Below, one piece after another: positions 48,799-56,620 of a DNA stretch of 64,000 bases (position 1 is its first letter; each line of letters starts with the position of its first letter). The DNA is from an uncultured Methanoregula sp. (GTDB lineage Archaea; Halobacteriota; Methanomicrobia; Methanomicrobiales; Methanospirillaceae): contig NZ_OY787453.1 of the NCBI RefSeq assembly GCF_963678795.1, forward strand, positions 186,001 to 250,000. Direction: 5' to 3'. Both the position numbers and the translations under genes were made by a program. The notes under the pieces were generated by a model. It was not told the DNA's origin and made no database searches. It saw only the letters and a program-made list of their open reading frames with translations.

Positions 48799-49434
48799 AT
48801 GGCCCGACAGACCCTTGTTCTCCTCATCGTGCTTGCAGCGCTTGTCCTCATAAGTGCGCCTGCAGCAGCAAACATTGTCCAGCAGACTGCCATGTTCTCT
48901 CCCAATCCCCCCCTTACCCCCGGGGGTCAGCAGAAGGTTGTCGCCACCTATTATGTCATCCCGGCAGGATCCACGACGTTCCCTTCAAGCAACCAGCTCC
49001 AGATGGAGACCGGACTTCTGAATGCCCAATGGGTCATCCAGGTGGTTCTTGACGGCCGGAATGCTGCCCGCCAGACTGCCACGGGCAACGCGGCATTCCT
49101 CAACGGGGTTCTTCTTGCCTACCCGACAACCCAGACCGTAGAGTTTACCGTCACCGTGACCGGGACCGTCCCCCCGGATGCAACTTCGTCCGTCATGCTC
49201 CTCCAGGTGGAGCAGCTTGATAACATCAATGCCGTTGTCCCGGGAAGCGTCCTTACCATCACCCAGCCGGTCGCCGGCCAGACCCCGGCACCCACAACTC
49301 CGGCATCTCTGCCGACACTGACCCCTGTCGCGAATCCCCCGTCCCAGGCAACTCCCCGTGCGGCCCTTCCGGTGGTATGGTGTGTCCTTGCGGCAGGACT
49401 CGGGCTCTGCATCATGGCATGGCGTAACCGGTAA
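48799..49434 (+). CDS. Secreted, C-terminally membrane-anchored protein
   Basis: A 211-residue protein with a signal peptide (ARQTLVLLIVLAALVLISAPAAA) and a C-terminal helix (LPVVWCVLAAGLGLCIMAW) followed by RNR. The outer part is predicted all-beta (VVATYYVIPAG, TVEFTVTVTGTVPPD) and a Pro/Thr-rich segment (TPAPTTPASLPTLTPVAN) leads to the anchor. The organisation is common in archaeal cell-surface proteins. No enzymatic motif is visible. TATA-like TTATAACTT lies just before the ATG. Confidence 0.8.
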   Translation: MARQTLVLLIVLAALVLISAPAAANIVQQTAMFSPNPPLTPGGQQKVVATYYVIPAGSTTFPSSNQLQMETGLLNAQWVIQVVLDGRNAARQTATGNAAFLNGVLLAYPTTQTVEFTVTVTGTVPPDATSSVMLLQVEQLDNINAVVPGSVLTITQPVAGQTPAPTTPASLPTLTPVANPPSQATPRAALPVVWCVLAAGLGLCIMAWRNR

Positions 49435-49526
49435 CCGTCCTGAAAATCCGGACCGGGGAACCATCTATCCTGCTTTTCAGGTATGCAACAAAGATCTTAT
49501 CTCATTTCACATCCCACGCCGTTAGT

Positions 49527-50378
49527 ATGTTTGAGAGTATTGGCAGGAGTATCTCGCTCGTCAAAACGAGCTGGGGTATCCTCATGCAGGACAAGAAACT
49601 GCTCGCATTCCCGGTTATGTCGGGAATTATTTCCCTGATCGTGCTTGCAACTTTCCTCCTCCCCCTGTTCTTTGCCGGGAGCCTGAAGGCTGCAGTCCCA
49701 GGAGGATCGCTTGTCTTCTACGTCGGCCTGTTTGTGTTCTACTTAGTCAGTTACTTTGTCGTGATCTTCTTCAATACTGCGCTGATCACGTGCGTGAACG
49801 CCCGCCTGAACGGGCGGGAGATGGGTATCGGCGAGGCACTCTCGGCGTCCCTGCGGCATCTCCCTGCAATCCTTGCCTGGGCACTGGTCTCGGCAACCGT
49901 TGGTCTCCTGCTCCAGGTCCTTGCGGAAAAAGCAGGCTTCATCGGAGAGATAGCAGCAGGGCTCATCGGTGGTGCGTGGGGACTTGTCACCTTCTTTGTG
50001 GTGCCAGTACTCATGCTTGAAGAGAAGGGCGTGGTGGATTCGATGAAAGAATCCATTTCGCTCATTAAAAAGACCTGGGGCGAGAGTATTGTCGGCGCCG
50101 GCTCCATTATGCTCATTTTTATGTTCATCGGGATCATAGCATTCCTCGGTCTCCTTGGCACCATGTTCCTTCAGAATGCGGTTGTCTTCTGGATCGCCAT
50201 CTTCCTCTTCATCATCCTTGTCATCGTTCTTGGCGTTGTTGCATCGGCCATGCAGGGAATCTTCGTCACGGCCCTGTACCAGTATGCAAAGACCGGCACG
50301 GTCCCGTCGGCATTTGACAAAGACCAGATCGCGAGTGCCTTTGTAGCCAAGCCGGCATCCAAGGTGGGGAACATCTGA
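49527..50378 (+). CDS. Polytopic membrane protein, DUF6159 family
   Basis: A 283-residue protein with about six helices. MFESIGRSISLVKTSWGILMQDKKLL at the N-terminus and EEKGVVDSMKESISLIKKTWGES in the middle repeat the same I-x-L-V/I-K-x-S/T-W-G pattern, suggesting an internal duplication. LYQYAKTGTVP near the end is conserved with the protein at 46518-47609. Function unknown; related proteins occur in methanogens and bacteria. Gene is separate from the next by about 60 bp. Confidence 0.88.
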   Translation: MFESIGRSISLVKTSWGILMQDKKLLAFPVMSGIISLIVLATFLLPLFFAGSLKAAVPGGSLVFYVGLFVFYLVSYFVVIFFNTALITCVNARLNGREMGIGEALSASLRHLPAILAWALVSATVGLLLQVLAEKAGFIGEIAAGLIGGAWGLVTFFVVPVLMLEEKGVVDSMKESISLIKKTWGESIVGAGSIMLIFMFIGIIAFLGLLGTMFLQNAVVFWIAIFLFIILVIVLGVVASAMQGIFVTALYQYAKTGTVPSAFDKDQIASAFVAKPASKVGNI

Positions 50379-50440
50379 TCCTGCAGACCCCCTACCAGCA
50401 ATCCTTTTTTATTCCTCAGATTCCACGTATCCCTGATACT

Positions 50441-50644
50441 ATGAGTACAATGCAGGATCCTGTCCTGGGAAAAGGCAAAAAGAAGTGGTGGTACGGCATA
50501 GCCATGATGCTGATGTTCTGCGTCTTTTTTGTAGGTATTGATGTCATGATGAACGGAAAGATCACCTGGTCAGTCTGGCCCGTGGCAGCAATCCTCTTCT
50601 TCGGCGTGGGGTTCACTCTCCTCAACAGGTTCGGGCGTGAATAA
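50441..50644 (+). CDS. Small two-helix membrane protein
   Basis: A 67-residue protein with two helices (GIAMMLMFCVFFVGIDVMM and WPVAAILFFGVGFTLL), a basic cytosolic start (KGKKKWW) and a charged end (NRFGRE). It lies between the DUF6159 gene and an uncharacterised gene on the same strand. No family recognised. Confidence 0.7.
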   Translation: MSTMQDPVLGKGKKKWWYGIAMMLMFCVFFVGIDVMMNGKITWSVWPVAAILFFGVGFTLLNRFGRE

Positions 50645-50701
50645 CCCCTTTCATCGTTTTTCAGACAATAGCTATACAAAAAACCCGTGCCAATAATTTC
50701 T

Positions 50702-51142
50702 ATGAACAATAAAAACGCTCCAAAAACCCTGACGGGATCTACCCCGGAAGAGAAGCTGGGTTCACTGGGACTCATGCCCGGAAAACAGGTCGATATCCGC
50801 AATCTTGGGGCCCTTGCCAATATGTACGGGATCGAGATCATGCTCTTTTTTGAAGAGGATCTTGCCCGCACCCGCACGCTTGAATCTGTCATGGAGGAGT
50901 ACCGGTCCGTATCAGAGTACGAACGGCCCTTTATCGCGGTCGGCAGTTTTCTCGCCTTCACCCGCGAGAACGACCCTTCGTTCGAGCAGACGATACAGGA
51001 GTTCCCACTTATGATCGAGATCGTTTCTTATGGCGAGCGCCCTTCAGGGCCGGGCAATGAATCAGTCCTCTTCGTCACCGGCCTTATGCCTTTCCTCGAT
51101 GAGCTTGATGTTGATGCACCAGTCCCGGATCCGAATGGGTGA
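50702..51142 (+). CDS. Uncharacterised protein
   Basis: A TATA box CTATACAAAA near 50672-50681 would start transcription almost exactly at the ATG at 50702 (MNNKNAPKTL), suggesting a leaderless mRNA. A GTG at 50687 is also in frame but less likely. The 146-residue product has ordered regions IEIMLFFEEDLARTRTLESVMEEYR and FIAVGSFLAFTREND. No membrane segments. No known family; expected to be cytoplasmic. Confidence 0.6.
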   Translation: MNNKNAPKTLTGSTPEEKLGSLGLMPGKQVDIRNLGALANMYGIEIMLFFEEDLARTRTLESVMEEYRSVSEYERPFIAVGSFLAFTRENDPSFEQTIQEFPLMIEIVSYGERPSGPGNESVLFVTGLMPFLDELDVDAPVPDPNG

Positions 51143-51207
51143 CGGAAAAACTCACGTGTCCTATGAGGGGCTGTATATAAATTCGTGGAAAACCTATACC
51201 TTAAGGC

Positions 51208-51951
51208 ATGAGCCTGTTTCCCAAGAAGCACATTTACTCGGCTTTCGACACGGTAGTCCCGAGCAAATACCTCCTCAAGTTCCGGAAATTCATCTTTTTT
51301 GAACCCACGATGGGGCACGATATCGCAAACCGGGGACGGCTTTCTCATTACGGCAGCCAGGAACGCAAGGATTTTGCAAAGGCCTTGAAGAAGATCCGGG
51401 CCGAGTCTGATCTCCTTTTGGAAGACATCGAGGCCTACCACATCCATATGGCGGTCAGGCGCACCCAGAAGGTTCCCGGTGATATTGCCGAAGTCGGGGT
51501 GTACAAAGGTGGTTCGGCGAAGATCATCTGCCTCTCAAAAGGCGACAAAACCCTTCACCTCTTCGACACGTTCGAAGGACTTCCCCAGGTTGACGAGATC
51601 GACATGGTCTGGCCGTTCTACGAAGGCAAATTCGCCGCTTCGTTTGACGGGGTAAAGGCATATCTGGGGGACAACCCGAATGTTCATTTCTACAAGGGGA
51701 TCTTCCCGCAGACATCAGATCCGGTCAAGGACAAGACCTTCTCCCTTGTGAATCTTGATGTGGACTGTTATGAGAGCACAAAGAATTGCCTTGAATTTTT
51801 CTACCCCCGATTGAATCCCGGTGGCATTCTCATCTCCCACGATTACATCACTGCGCCCGGCGTGAAGAAAGCATTTGATGATTTCTTTGAAGGGAAAGCC
51901 GAACCCGTTCTGGAAACCGCGGGCTCCCAGTGTCTTGTTGTAAAAGTGTAA
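51208..51951 (+). CDS. TylF/MycF-family O-methyltransferase
   Basis: A 247-residue methyltransferase. The SAM loop is VPGDIAEVGVYKGGSA (about 94-109), and FDTFEGLPQVDE, then LVNLDVDCYESTKNCLEFFYPRLNPGGILISHDY with metal-binding Asp and the following His-Asp-Tyr, are hallmark segments of the TylF family, which methylates sugars and glycan hydroxyls. A TATATAAAT at 51172 lies about 32 bp before the ATG. It precedes the IS element. The substrate is unknown, likely a sugar or glycolipid. Confidence 0.9.
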   Translation: MSLFPKKHIYSAFDTVVPSKYLLKFRKFIFFEPTMGHDIANRGRLSHYGSQERKDFAKALKKIRAESDLLLEDIEAYHIHMAVRRTQKVPGDIAEVGVYKGGSAKIICLSKGDKTLHLFDTFEGLPQVDEIDMVWPFYEGKFAASFDGVKAYLGDNPNVHFYKGIFPQTSDPVKDKTFSLVNLDVDCYESTKNCLEFFYPRLNPGGILISHDYITAPGVKKAFDDFFEGKAEPVLETAGSQCLVVKV

Positions 51952-51965
51952 AAAAGAATTTTAAT

Positions 51966-53052
51966 TTATCTGAGTACAGCTAAAAACCCGGCTTAGGTTT
52001 TTATCTTAGTACATCTGATAAAAAAATATGAGCGGGTTTGGGGATTATTTTCTGCATCAGGAATATACCAAGATCGCCGGACTGGGGAACAAGTTAGGAG
52101 AGATCCGGGACATAATCGATTGGGAGAAATTTCGTCCGATCCTCAACGATATGTATCGGGATAACAAAGAGATCGGAGGCCGACCCCATAACGATGAGAT
52201 CCTCATGATCAAGATGCTCGTTCTTGCCGGCTGGCATGGCTTATCAGATTATGAGGTAGAACTCCTTGCCATAGACCGGTTATCGTTTCGACATTTTCTC
52301 GGGTATCCGGAGAAAATCCCCGATCGATCGACGGTATGGTTATTCCGGGAAAACCTGACGAACCACGGAAAGATCCATCTCATCTGGGATGAACTCCAGC
52401 GACAATTGGACGAACAAGGCTATTCGATAAAACGAGGTACCATTCAGGATGCATCGTTCATCACATCCGATCCCGGCCACGCCAAGGCAGATAAGCCCCG
52501 GGGAGATGTTGCAAAAACCCGACGAAGCCGGGATGGAACCTGGGCCAGGAAAGGTAACAAATCAGAATTTGGATACAAACTCCATTCACTCATCGACAAA
52601 GAATACCAGTTTGTCCGAAGATTCGATACATCAACTGCATCACTTCATGACAACCAGATTGATCTCTCGCAAAAAGGTGAAACGGTATACCGGGACAAAG
52701 GATATTTCGGAACCGTCCCTTTCGCCTCCATCGACAAAACAATGAAACGATCGGTTCGTGGTAAACCGATCTCAACGAAAGACAAACGCAGAAACCGGGC
52801 GATCAGCAGAACACGGTCTCTCGTTGAACGACCGTTTGCAGTGATCAAACGGGTGTTTCATGCTGGGCATGTGATGGTGACTACACACCTCCGGGTCCAT
52901 GCTAAAAATCTCTTCGCCTGTTTCTCATACAATCTCTTTAATCTCGTAACTGTTCAAAAAAATCATACGGTCTAGCGGTAGCTTTCAAAAAAGGAAAATT
53001 GGGGGAAGTAACACAGAGTGCCTGATAGATTCTGATACTTTTTACAAGTATC
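51966..53052 (+). mobile_element. IS5-family insertion sequence, ends not resolved
   Basis: An intact transposase gene (52028-52975) with flanks. On the left, TAAAAACC/GGTTTTTA (51981-51988, 51996-52003) forms an inverted repeat and TTATCTGAGTACAGCT (51966-51981) is repeated as TTATCTTAGTACATCT (52001-52016). On the right is the hairpin GATACTT-TTTAC-AAGTATC (53034-53052). I could not match left to right terminal inverted repeats or find a target duplication, so the limits given are tentative. Confidence 0.55.
52028..52975 (+). CDS. IS5-family DDE transposase
   Basis: A 315-residue transposase. The N-terminal region has the DUF772-type segment DEILMIKMLVLAGWHGLSDYEVE, followed by the first Asp in GTIQDASFITSD (about 142), the second in ETVYRDKGYFG (about 223), and the Glu in TRSLVERPFAVIKRVFH (about 271). 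All three catalytic acids are present, so it may be active. The gene is AT-richer than its neighbours. Length fits IS5/IS1182-type elements. Confidence 0.92.
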   Translation: MSGFGDYFLHQEYTKIAGLGNKLGEIRDIIDWEKFRPILNDMYRDNKEIGGRPHNDEILMIKMLVLAGWHGLSDYEVELLAIDRLSFRHFLGYPEKIPDRSTVWLFRENLTNHGKIHLIWDELQRQLDEQGYSIKRGTIQDASFITSDPGHAKADKPRGDVAKTRRSRDGTWARKGNKSEFGYKLHSLIDKEYQFVRRFDTSTASLHDNQIDLSQKGETVYRDKGYFGTVPFASIDKTMKRSVRGKPISTKDKRRNRAISRTRSLVERPFAVIKRVFHAGHVMVTTHLRVHAKNLFACFSYNLFNLVTVQKNHTV

Positions 53053-53111
53053 AACATGCTCTATTGGTCCGGATTAAAAAGTGGGGGATTTTCGCTATTC
53101 TCATCTGTTTT

Positions 53112-53291
53112 TTAGTCCTTAATGATAAGGGCGCCGAAAATGATCATCATAAGGCCGAAGATCAGGATAACGATGCCGATGAGTCCCTGGACTGCCACGA
53201 TTACCTGCGGAAGGAATGCCCAGATGGCGTAGATCCCGAGTGCACACAGTACCAGACCGATGATCAATGCAATAATACCTGTTTTATCCAT
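53112..53291 (-). CDS. 59-residue two-helix membrane protein
   Basis: Reading the minus strand from the ATG at 53291 gives 59 residues starting MDKTGIIALIIGLVLCALG and ending GALIIKD, with two hydrophobic helices joined by IYAIWAFLPQ. GGAG lies about nine bases before the ATG. It starts 51 bp after the MFS transporter stop on the same strand and could be the last gene of that operon. No family recognised. The IS element lies just beyond. Confidence 0.7.
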   Translation of the reverse strand: MDKTGIIALIIGLVLCALGIYAIWAFLPQVIVAVQGLIGIVILIFGLMMIIFGALIIKD

Positions 53292-53342
53292 AGTTATTCT
53301 CCATTGAATCTATTCAACCCGTGAAATATAAGGATATTGGCA

Positions 53343-54521
53343 TCATGGCGCCCCCTGCTGATCCGGCTTCTGCCTGCGGAGAGATTTCCAGGGGTACGGC
53401 AGCAGGGCCATAAGGATGACTGCAACGGCAATCGGAACCGGGATGATCCCAAGAGCCGCAGCAAGCGAGAGATGGTCGGCTATCATGCCATTGACGGCAA
53501 CCCCGAGACCGCCAAACCCTATGGCGAGGCCAAGCATCATCCCTGAAGCGAGACCAACATTCTGCGGCAGGAGCTCATGGGACATGGCAACGGCTACGGC
53601 AAACGTGGACCAGAGGAAGAACCCGAAGAGGAGGATCGCGATGATCGAAAGGATCCCGGTGCTCGTGAAAAAGAGGTAGAAGAACGGGATTGCGCCGGCA
53701 AGGCCAAAGACCATGAACTCCTTCCTCCCGATAATGTCGGAGATACGCCCTCCTGCAATCTGTCCCGCGACACCTGCGAGGAGCATCAGGGTCATGACCG
53801 CGCTTGCCGTGACCAGATCGTAGCCCTGCGAGACCAGGTACATCGGGAGGAACGTAATGGCGGCAAAGACTGCCCATGCCCGGAGGACTGAGGCAGCCAT
53901 CAGGATGACAAACGGCCATTTCGAGTGCCCTTCTGCCGGTACTACGGTCTTTTTTTGCAGGTGTTCGGCAGCCCCGGCAATCCCCCCCGGAAGGAGGCCT
54001 TTGAGGGCAAAGACCATGATGATGGCCGGGATAACAAGGAGCAGGAGCCCCGTAAGACCGAAAGCCCAGACAAGGACCGCGGCAAGGATCGGCCCGATGG
54101 CATAACCGATGTTGCCACCGACAACAAAATACGAGGTAATTTTTCCCCGGTTCTCGTTCGTGCACAACCGGCTGACCCGGCTGAGCGCAGTCGGGTGGAA
54201 ACAGGCATGCCCCAGTGCGGCGAGGATGGCAAAGGCCATGATCAGGTAATACTCACGGGTAACACCCATGAGGGCGACAAAGACCGCACTGACCAGCAGG
54301 CTCAGGCCCACGCTTATCGTCAGGCCGCGGGAATCCGAAAGCCAGCCGACGACCGGCTGGGTAAAGGAGGAGGTGATATTGTACGCGGTCACCAGCAGTC
54401 CCGCTGCAAGGTAGGAATAGCCGTTGGTTGCAATGAGCAGGGGAAGGATTGCAGGAAGCACCGGCATGTAGATGTCGGTGACCATGTGGGCCGCAGCAAG
54501 GCCGGTGATGGTATTTTTCAC
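53343..54521 (-). CDS. Major facilitator superfamily transporter
   Basis: A 392-residue protein with twelve predicted helices in two sets of six. The loop between helices 2 and 3 reads GWLSDSRGLT, the MFS motif A, repeated in the second half as GGRISDIIGRKEF. A long charged central loop (EHLQKKTVVPAEGHSKWP) separates the halves. The conserved start MKNTITGLAAAHMVTDIYMPVLPAILPLLI resembles fosmidomycin-resistance-like (Fsr) exporters. It starts 14 bp after the METTL5-like gene. Substrate unknown. Confidence 0.88.
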   Translation of the reverse strand: MKNTITGLAAAHMVTDIYMPVLPAILPLLIATNGYSYLAAGLLVTAYNITSSFTQPVVGWLSDSRGLTISVGLSLLVSAVFVALMGVTREYYLIMAFAILAALGHACFHPTALSRVSRLCTNENRGKITSYFVVGGNIGYAIGPILAAVLVWAFGLTGLLLLVIPAIIMVFALKGLLPGGIAGAAEHLQKKTVVPAEGHSKWPFVILMAASVLRAWAVFAAITFLPMYLVSQGYDLVTASAVMTLMLLAGVAGQIAGGRISDIIGRKEFMVFGLAGAIPFFYLFFTSTGILSIIAILLFGFFLWSTFAVAVAMSHELLPQNVGLASGMMLGLAIGFGGLGVAVNGMIADHLSLAAALGIIPVPIAVAVILMALLPYPWKSLRRQKPDQQGAP

Positions 54522-54535
54522 GCTGCGGGGTTCTG

Positions 54536-55150
54536 TTACCGGTTCCGTGTCAGCCGTAAGATCTCGACCTCGATCTCCTGCACGTCTTTTGTATGGAAGG
54601 CAAAGGTGCGTTTTATCGGGAATACCCCGCCGATCCTCTCGGTGATCTCTGCCTTCCCTTCCGTGTAGGCTTTTACAAATGGGCCTGAGCCTGCATTAAA
54701 GATGCTGTAGGTGACCGGGGCGATGGCAAGGGCACAGTCGATGAACGGGCGGTCGGCATGGGCTTTCTGCGCCCCGAACGGCGGGTTCATGACTACGGTA
54801 TCGCAGGGGCCGAGCCTTGCCGGGAGGTACGGATCCTGCACATCCGCGACTACAAATGTTACCTCTGCATCAAGGAGTCTGGCGTTTGCCTCTGCCACCC
54901 TCGCGGCCTGCGCATCGATCTCGACCCCCGTCACCGATGCCGCGCCAAGGAGGGCTGCCCCGATGGCAAGCACCCCGGTACCGCTCCCGAGATCGCAGAC
55001 TGACCGGTCCTCAATATCCTGTTTCATCAGGGCATGGAAGAGGAGCCGTGCTGCAAGCGGTGCGGGAGTCTGGTACTGCTCGAGGGCGGCCCCGGGCTTT
55101 GTAAATCCGCCGAGCCGCTGGAGCATTATCTCGAGATTCTTGAGTTTCAT
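54536..55150 (-). CDS. METTL5-like RNA N6-adenine methyltransferase
   Basis: A 204-residue methyltransferase with SVCDLGSGTGVLAIGAALLGA as the SAM loop and NPPFG (VVMNPPFGAQKAHAD) as the catalytic motif of adenine-N6 methyltransferases. N-terminal GGFTKPGAALEQYQTPAPLAARLL contains the conserved QYxTP of this archaeal/eukaryotic group, whose eukaryotic member modifies 18S rRNA. The archaeal target is inferred to be rRNA. It overlaps the dph2 stop by 4 bp, tying it to translation-related genes upstream. Confidence 0.88.
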   Translation of the reverse strand: MKLKNLEIMLQRLGGFTKPGAALEQYQTPAPLAARLLFHALMKQDIEDRSVCDLGSGTGVLAIGAALLGAASVTGVEIDAQAARVAEANARLLDAEVTFVVADVQDPYLPARLGPCDTVVMNPPFGAQKAHADRPFIDCALAIAPVTYSIFNAGSGPFVKAYTEGKAEITERIGGVFPIKRTFAFHTKDVQEIEVEILRLTRNR

Positions 55151-56094
55151 GGGATCTCGTCGATGGCGTACTCGTCCCAGTTCCGCCTGCCGCAGATGAT
55201 CTCGAACTCCTGCGGGGAGAGGACCGGCACGGGGAAGCGCACCTGGTCGTCATACGCGAGGCGCGGGCAGGCAGTGTTCACGTAACAGCCAAACCCGAGG
55301 TTCAGCAGCTCGTCCGGGCTCACTTCCCGCATCGTGACAATCACCGCATCGGGAGAGAGAGAAGCGAGATGCCGGGCGAGTTCCATCCGTTGCTGGCCCT
55401 GCTTGGTAGAGACGATGATACCCACGGACTTTGCACCCCGGGCTTTCTCCATTACGGCAAAGCGTTTGCGCCGGAGTGCTTCGCTGCTCACTTCCTCTGC
55501 CGTTCCGGCGAGGGGATCAAGCGCGATGACGTTCAGGCCGGTGGTGAGGGCCATGCCGACCGGGTGGAAGACTCCCGTACCGACAAAAAGGATCTCTTCG
55601 GCACCGGGAATCTTTGCAGCCGTAAAACAGCAACCGAGCACCTGTCCCGGGTGGGGTGTCCGCCCGCTTCCCGGTGCAACCCGGCTGTCGAAACCCCGGG
55701 ACCGGAGGTATGCCTCCATTGCCGGGATGAGGTGGACATGCTGGACGGTTGTAACAAGGCCGATCGTGTGCCGGGATAGGAGCGGCAGCGCCTTCTCCAG
55801 CACAGAAGGATCGAAGTCCACGCGATAGGGCTCGAAGATCACACGAGGCTGGTTGTCCACCGGGGCATGGCCGAAATGGACGAGCACGTCCGCAGAGGCA
55901 AGGGTTTCGAGTGCAAGGTCGCAGGCCCCGTAACAGGGATCCCCACTCACGATGACGGAAAAACCGGTATCGTGGAGGGCCCGGGCATACTCCCCGGCCT
56001 TCCGTTTCAGCCCTTCCGGGAACTGGAGGGCAACGGTCCTGGCCCCCCGGGCGGTGAGCTTTTCGATAAGCTCAGATATACCGTTCAATGACAT
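55147..56094 (-). CDS. dph2: 2-(3-amino-3-carboxypropyl)histidine synthase (diphthamide)
   Basis: Catalyses the first step of diphthamide formation on elongation factor 2, using a non-classical radical SAM chemistry. Cys54 in SGDPCYGACD, the Cys in GCCFTA and the Cys in NTACPRLAYDD are the three ligands of the 4Fe-4S cluster. The ATG at 56094 (MSLNGISELI) starts inside the phosphoribosyltransferase gene, a 23-bp overlap; the open frame upstream is noncoding. At 315 residues the length fits archaeal Dph2, which works as a homodimer. Part of the ppsA-mfnA operon. Confidence 0.93.
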   Translation of the reverse strand: MSLNGISELIEKLTARGARTVALQFPEGLKRKAGEYARALHDTGFSVIVSGDPCYGACDLALETLASADVLVHFGHAPVDNQPRVIFEPYRVDFDPSVLEKALPLLSRHTIGLVTTVQHVHLIPAMEAYLRSRGFDSRVAPGSGRTPHPGQVLGCCFTAAKIPGAEEILFVGTGVFHPVGMALTTGLNVIALDPLAGTAEEVSSEALRRKRFAVMEKARGAKSVGIIVSTKQGQQRMELARHLASLSPDAVIVTMREVSPDELLNLGFGCYVNTACPRLAYDDQVRFPVPVLSPQEFEIICGRRNWDEYAIDEIP

Positions 56095-56620
56095 GGACCC
56101 GGTCATCCACCTCGATCCTGACGAGGGATTTGTAGGGCCGCCCGATGTCCGGGTTGCCCCGCTGGATCGCGATACAGACATCCACGACCTCGGCACCGGC
56201 AATTTCCAGAGCTTTCAGGAGCGCCTTCATCGTCCCGCCCGTGCTCACCACGTCGTCGATGATAACAACCCGGTCGCCTTTGTAGACCCCGTTTAAGTAC
56301 AGTTCGCCTTTCGAGTAGCCGGTTGTCTGGTGAACCGGGACTTCGTGAGGCAGGTTGTACACGCGCTTGCGCATCACCGTCATCGGGATATCGGTCATGA
56401 TCGAAAGTACAGAGCCGATGTGGATGCCCATCGCCTCCACGACAACGATCTTGTCCACGCCGTTTAAGTCCATTACTTTGACCATGGCGGCCGCCACGTC
56501 GCGCAGGAGTGCGGGTTCGACGATCGGTACTCCGTCGGTGATCGGGTGGATGAAGTAATTGTACTCCCCGCGTTTCACCATCGGGCAGGTTTCAAGGGAT
56601 TCTACAAGTCGGTCAAGCAT
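56072..56620 (-). CDS. hpt: Purine phosphoribosyltransferase (hypoxanthine/adenine type)
   Basis: A 182-residue purine salvage enzyme that joins a purine base to PRPP. The PRPP loop is VVIIDDVVSTGGTMKALL, and VVEAMGIHIGSVLS with PMTVMRKRVYNLPHE are features of the archaeal Hpt/Apt-like family. The ATG at 56620 (MLDRLVESLETCP) follows GGTGA and overlaps the mfnA stop by 8 bp; an ATG at 56638 is less likely. The base specificity cannot be set from sequence alone. Cotranscribed with mfnA and dph2. Confidence 0.88.
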   Translation of the reverse strand: MLDRLVESLETCPMVKRGEYNYFIHPITDGVPIVEPALLRDVAAAMVKVMDLNGVDKIVVVEAMGIHIGSVLSIMTDIPMTVMRKRVYNLPHEVPVHQTTGYSKGELYLNGVYKGDRVVIIDDVVSTGGTMKALLKALEIAGAEVVDVCIAIQRGNPDIGRPYKSLVRIEVDDRVHVIERYI

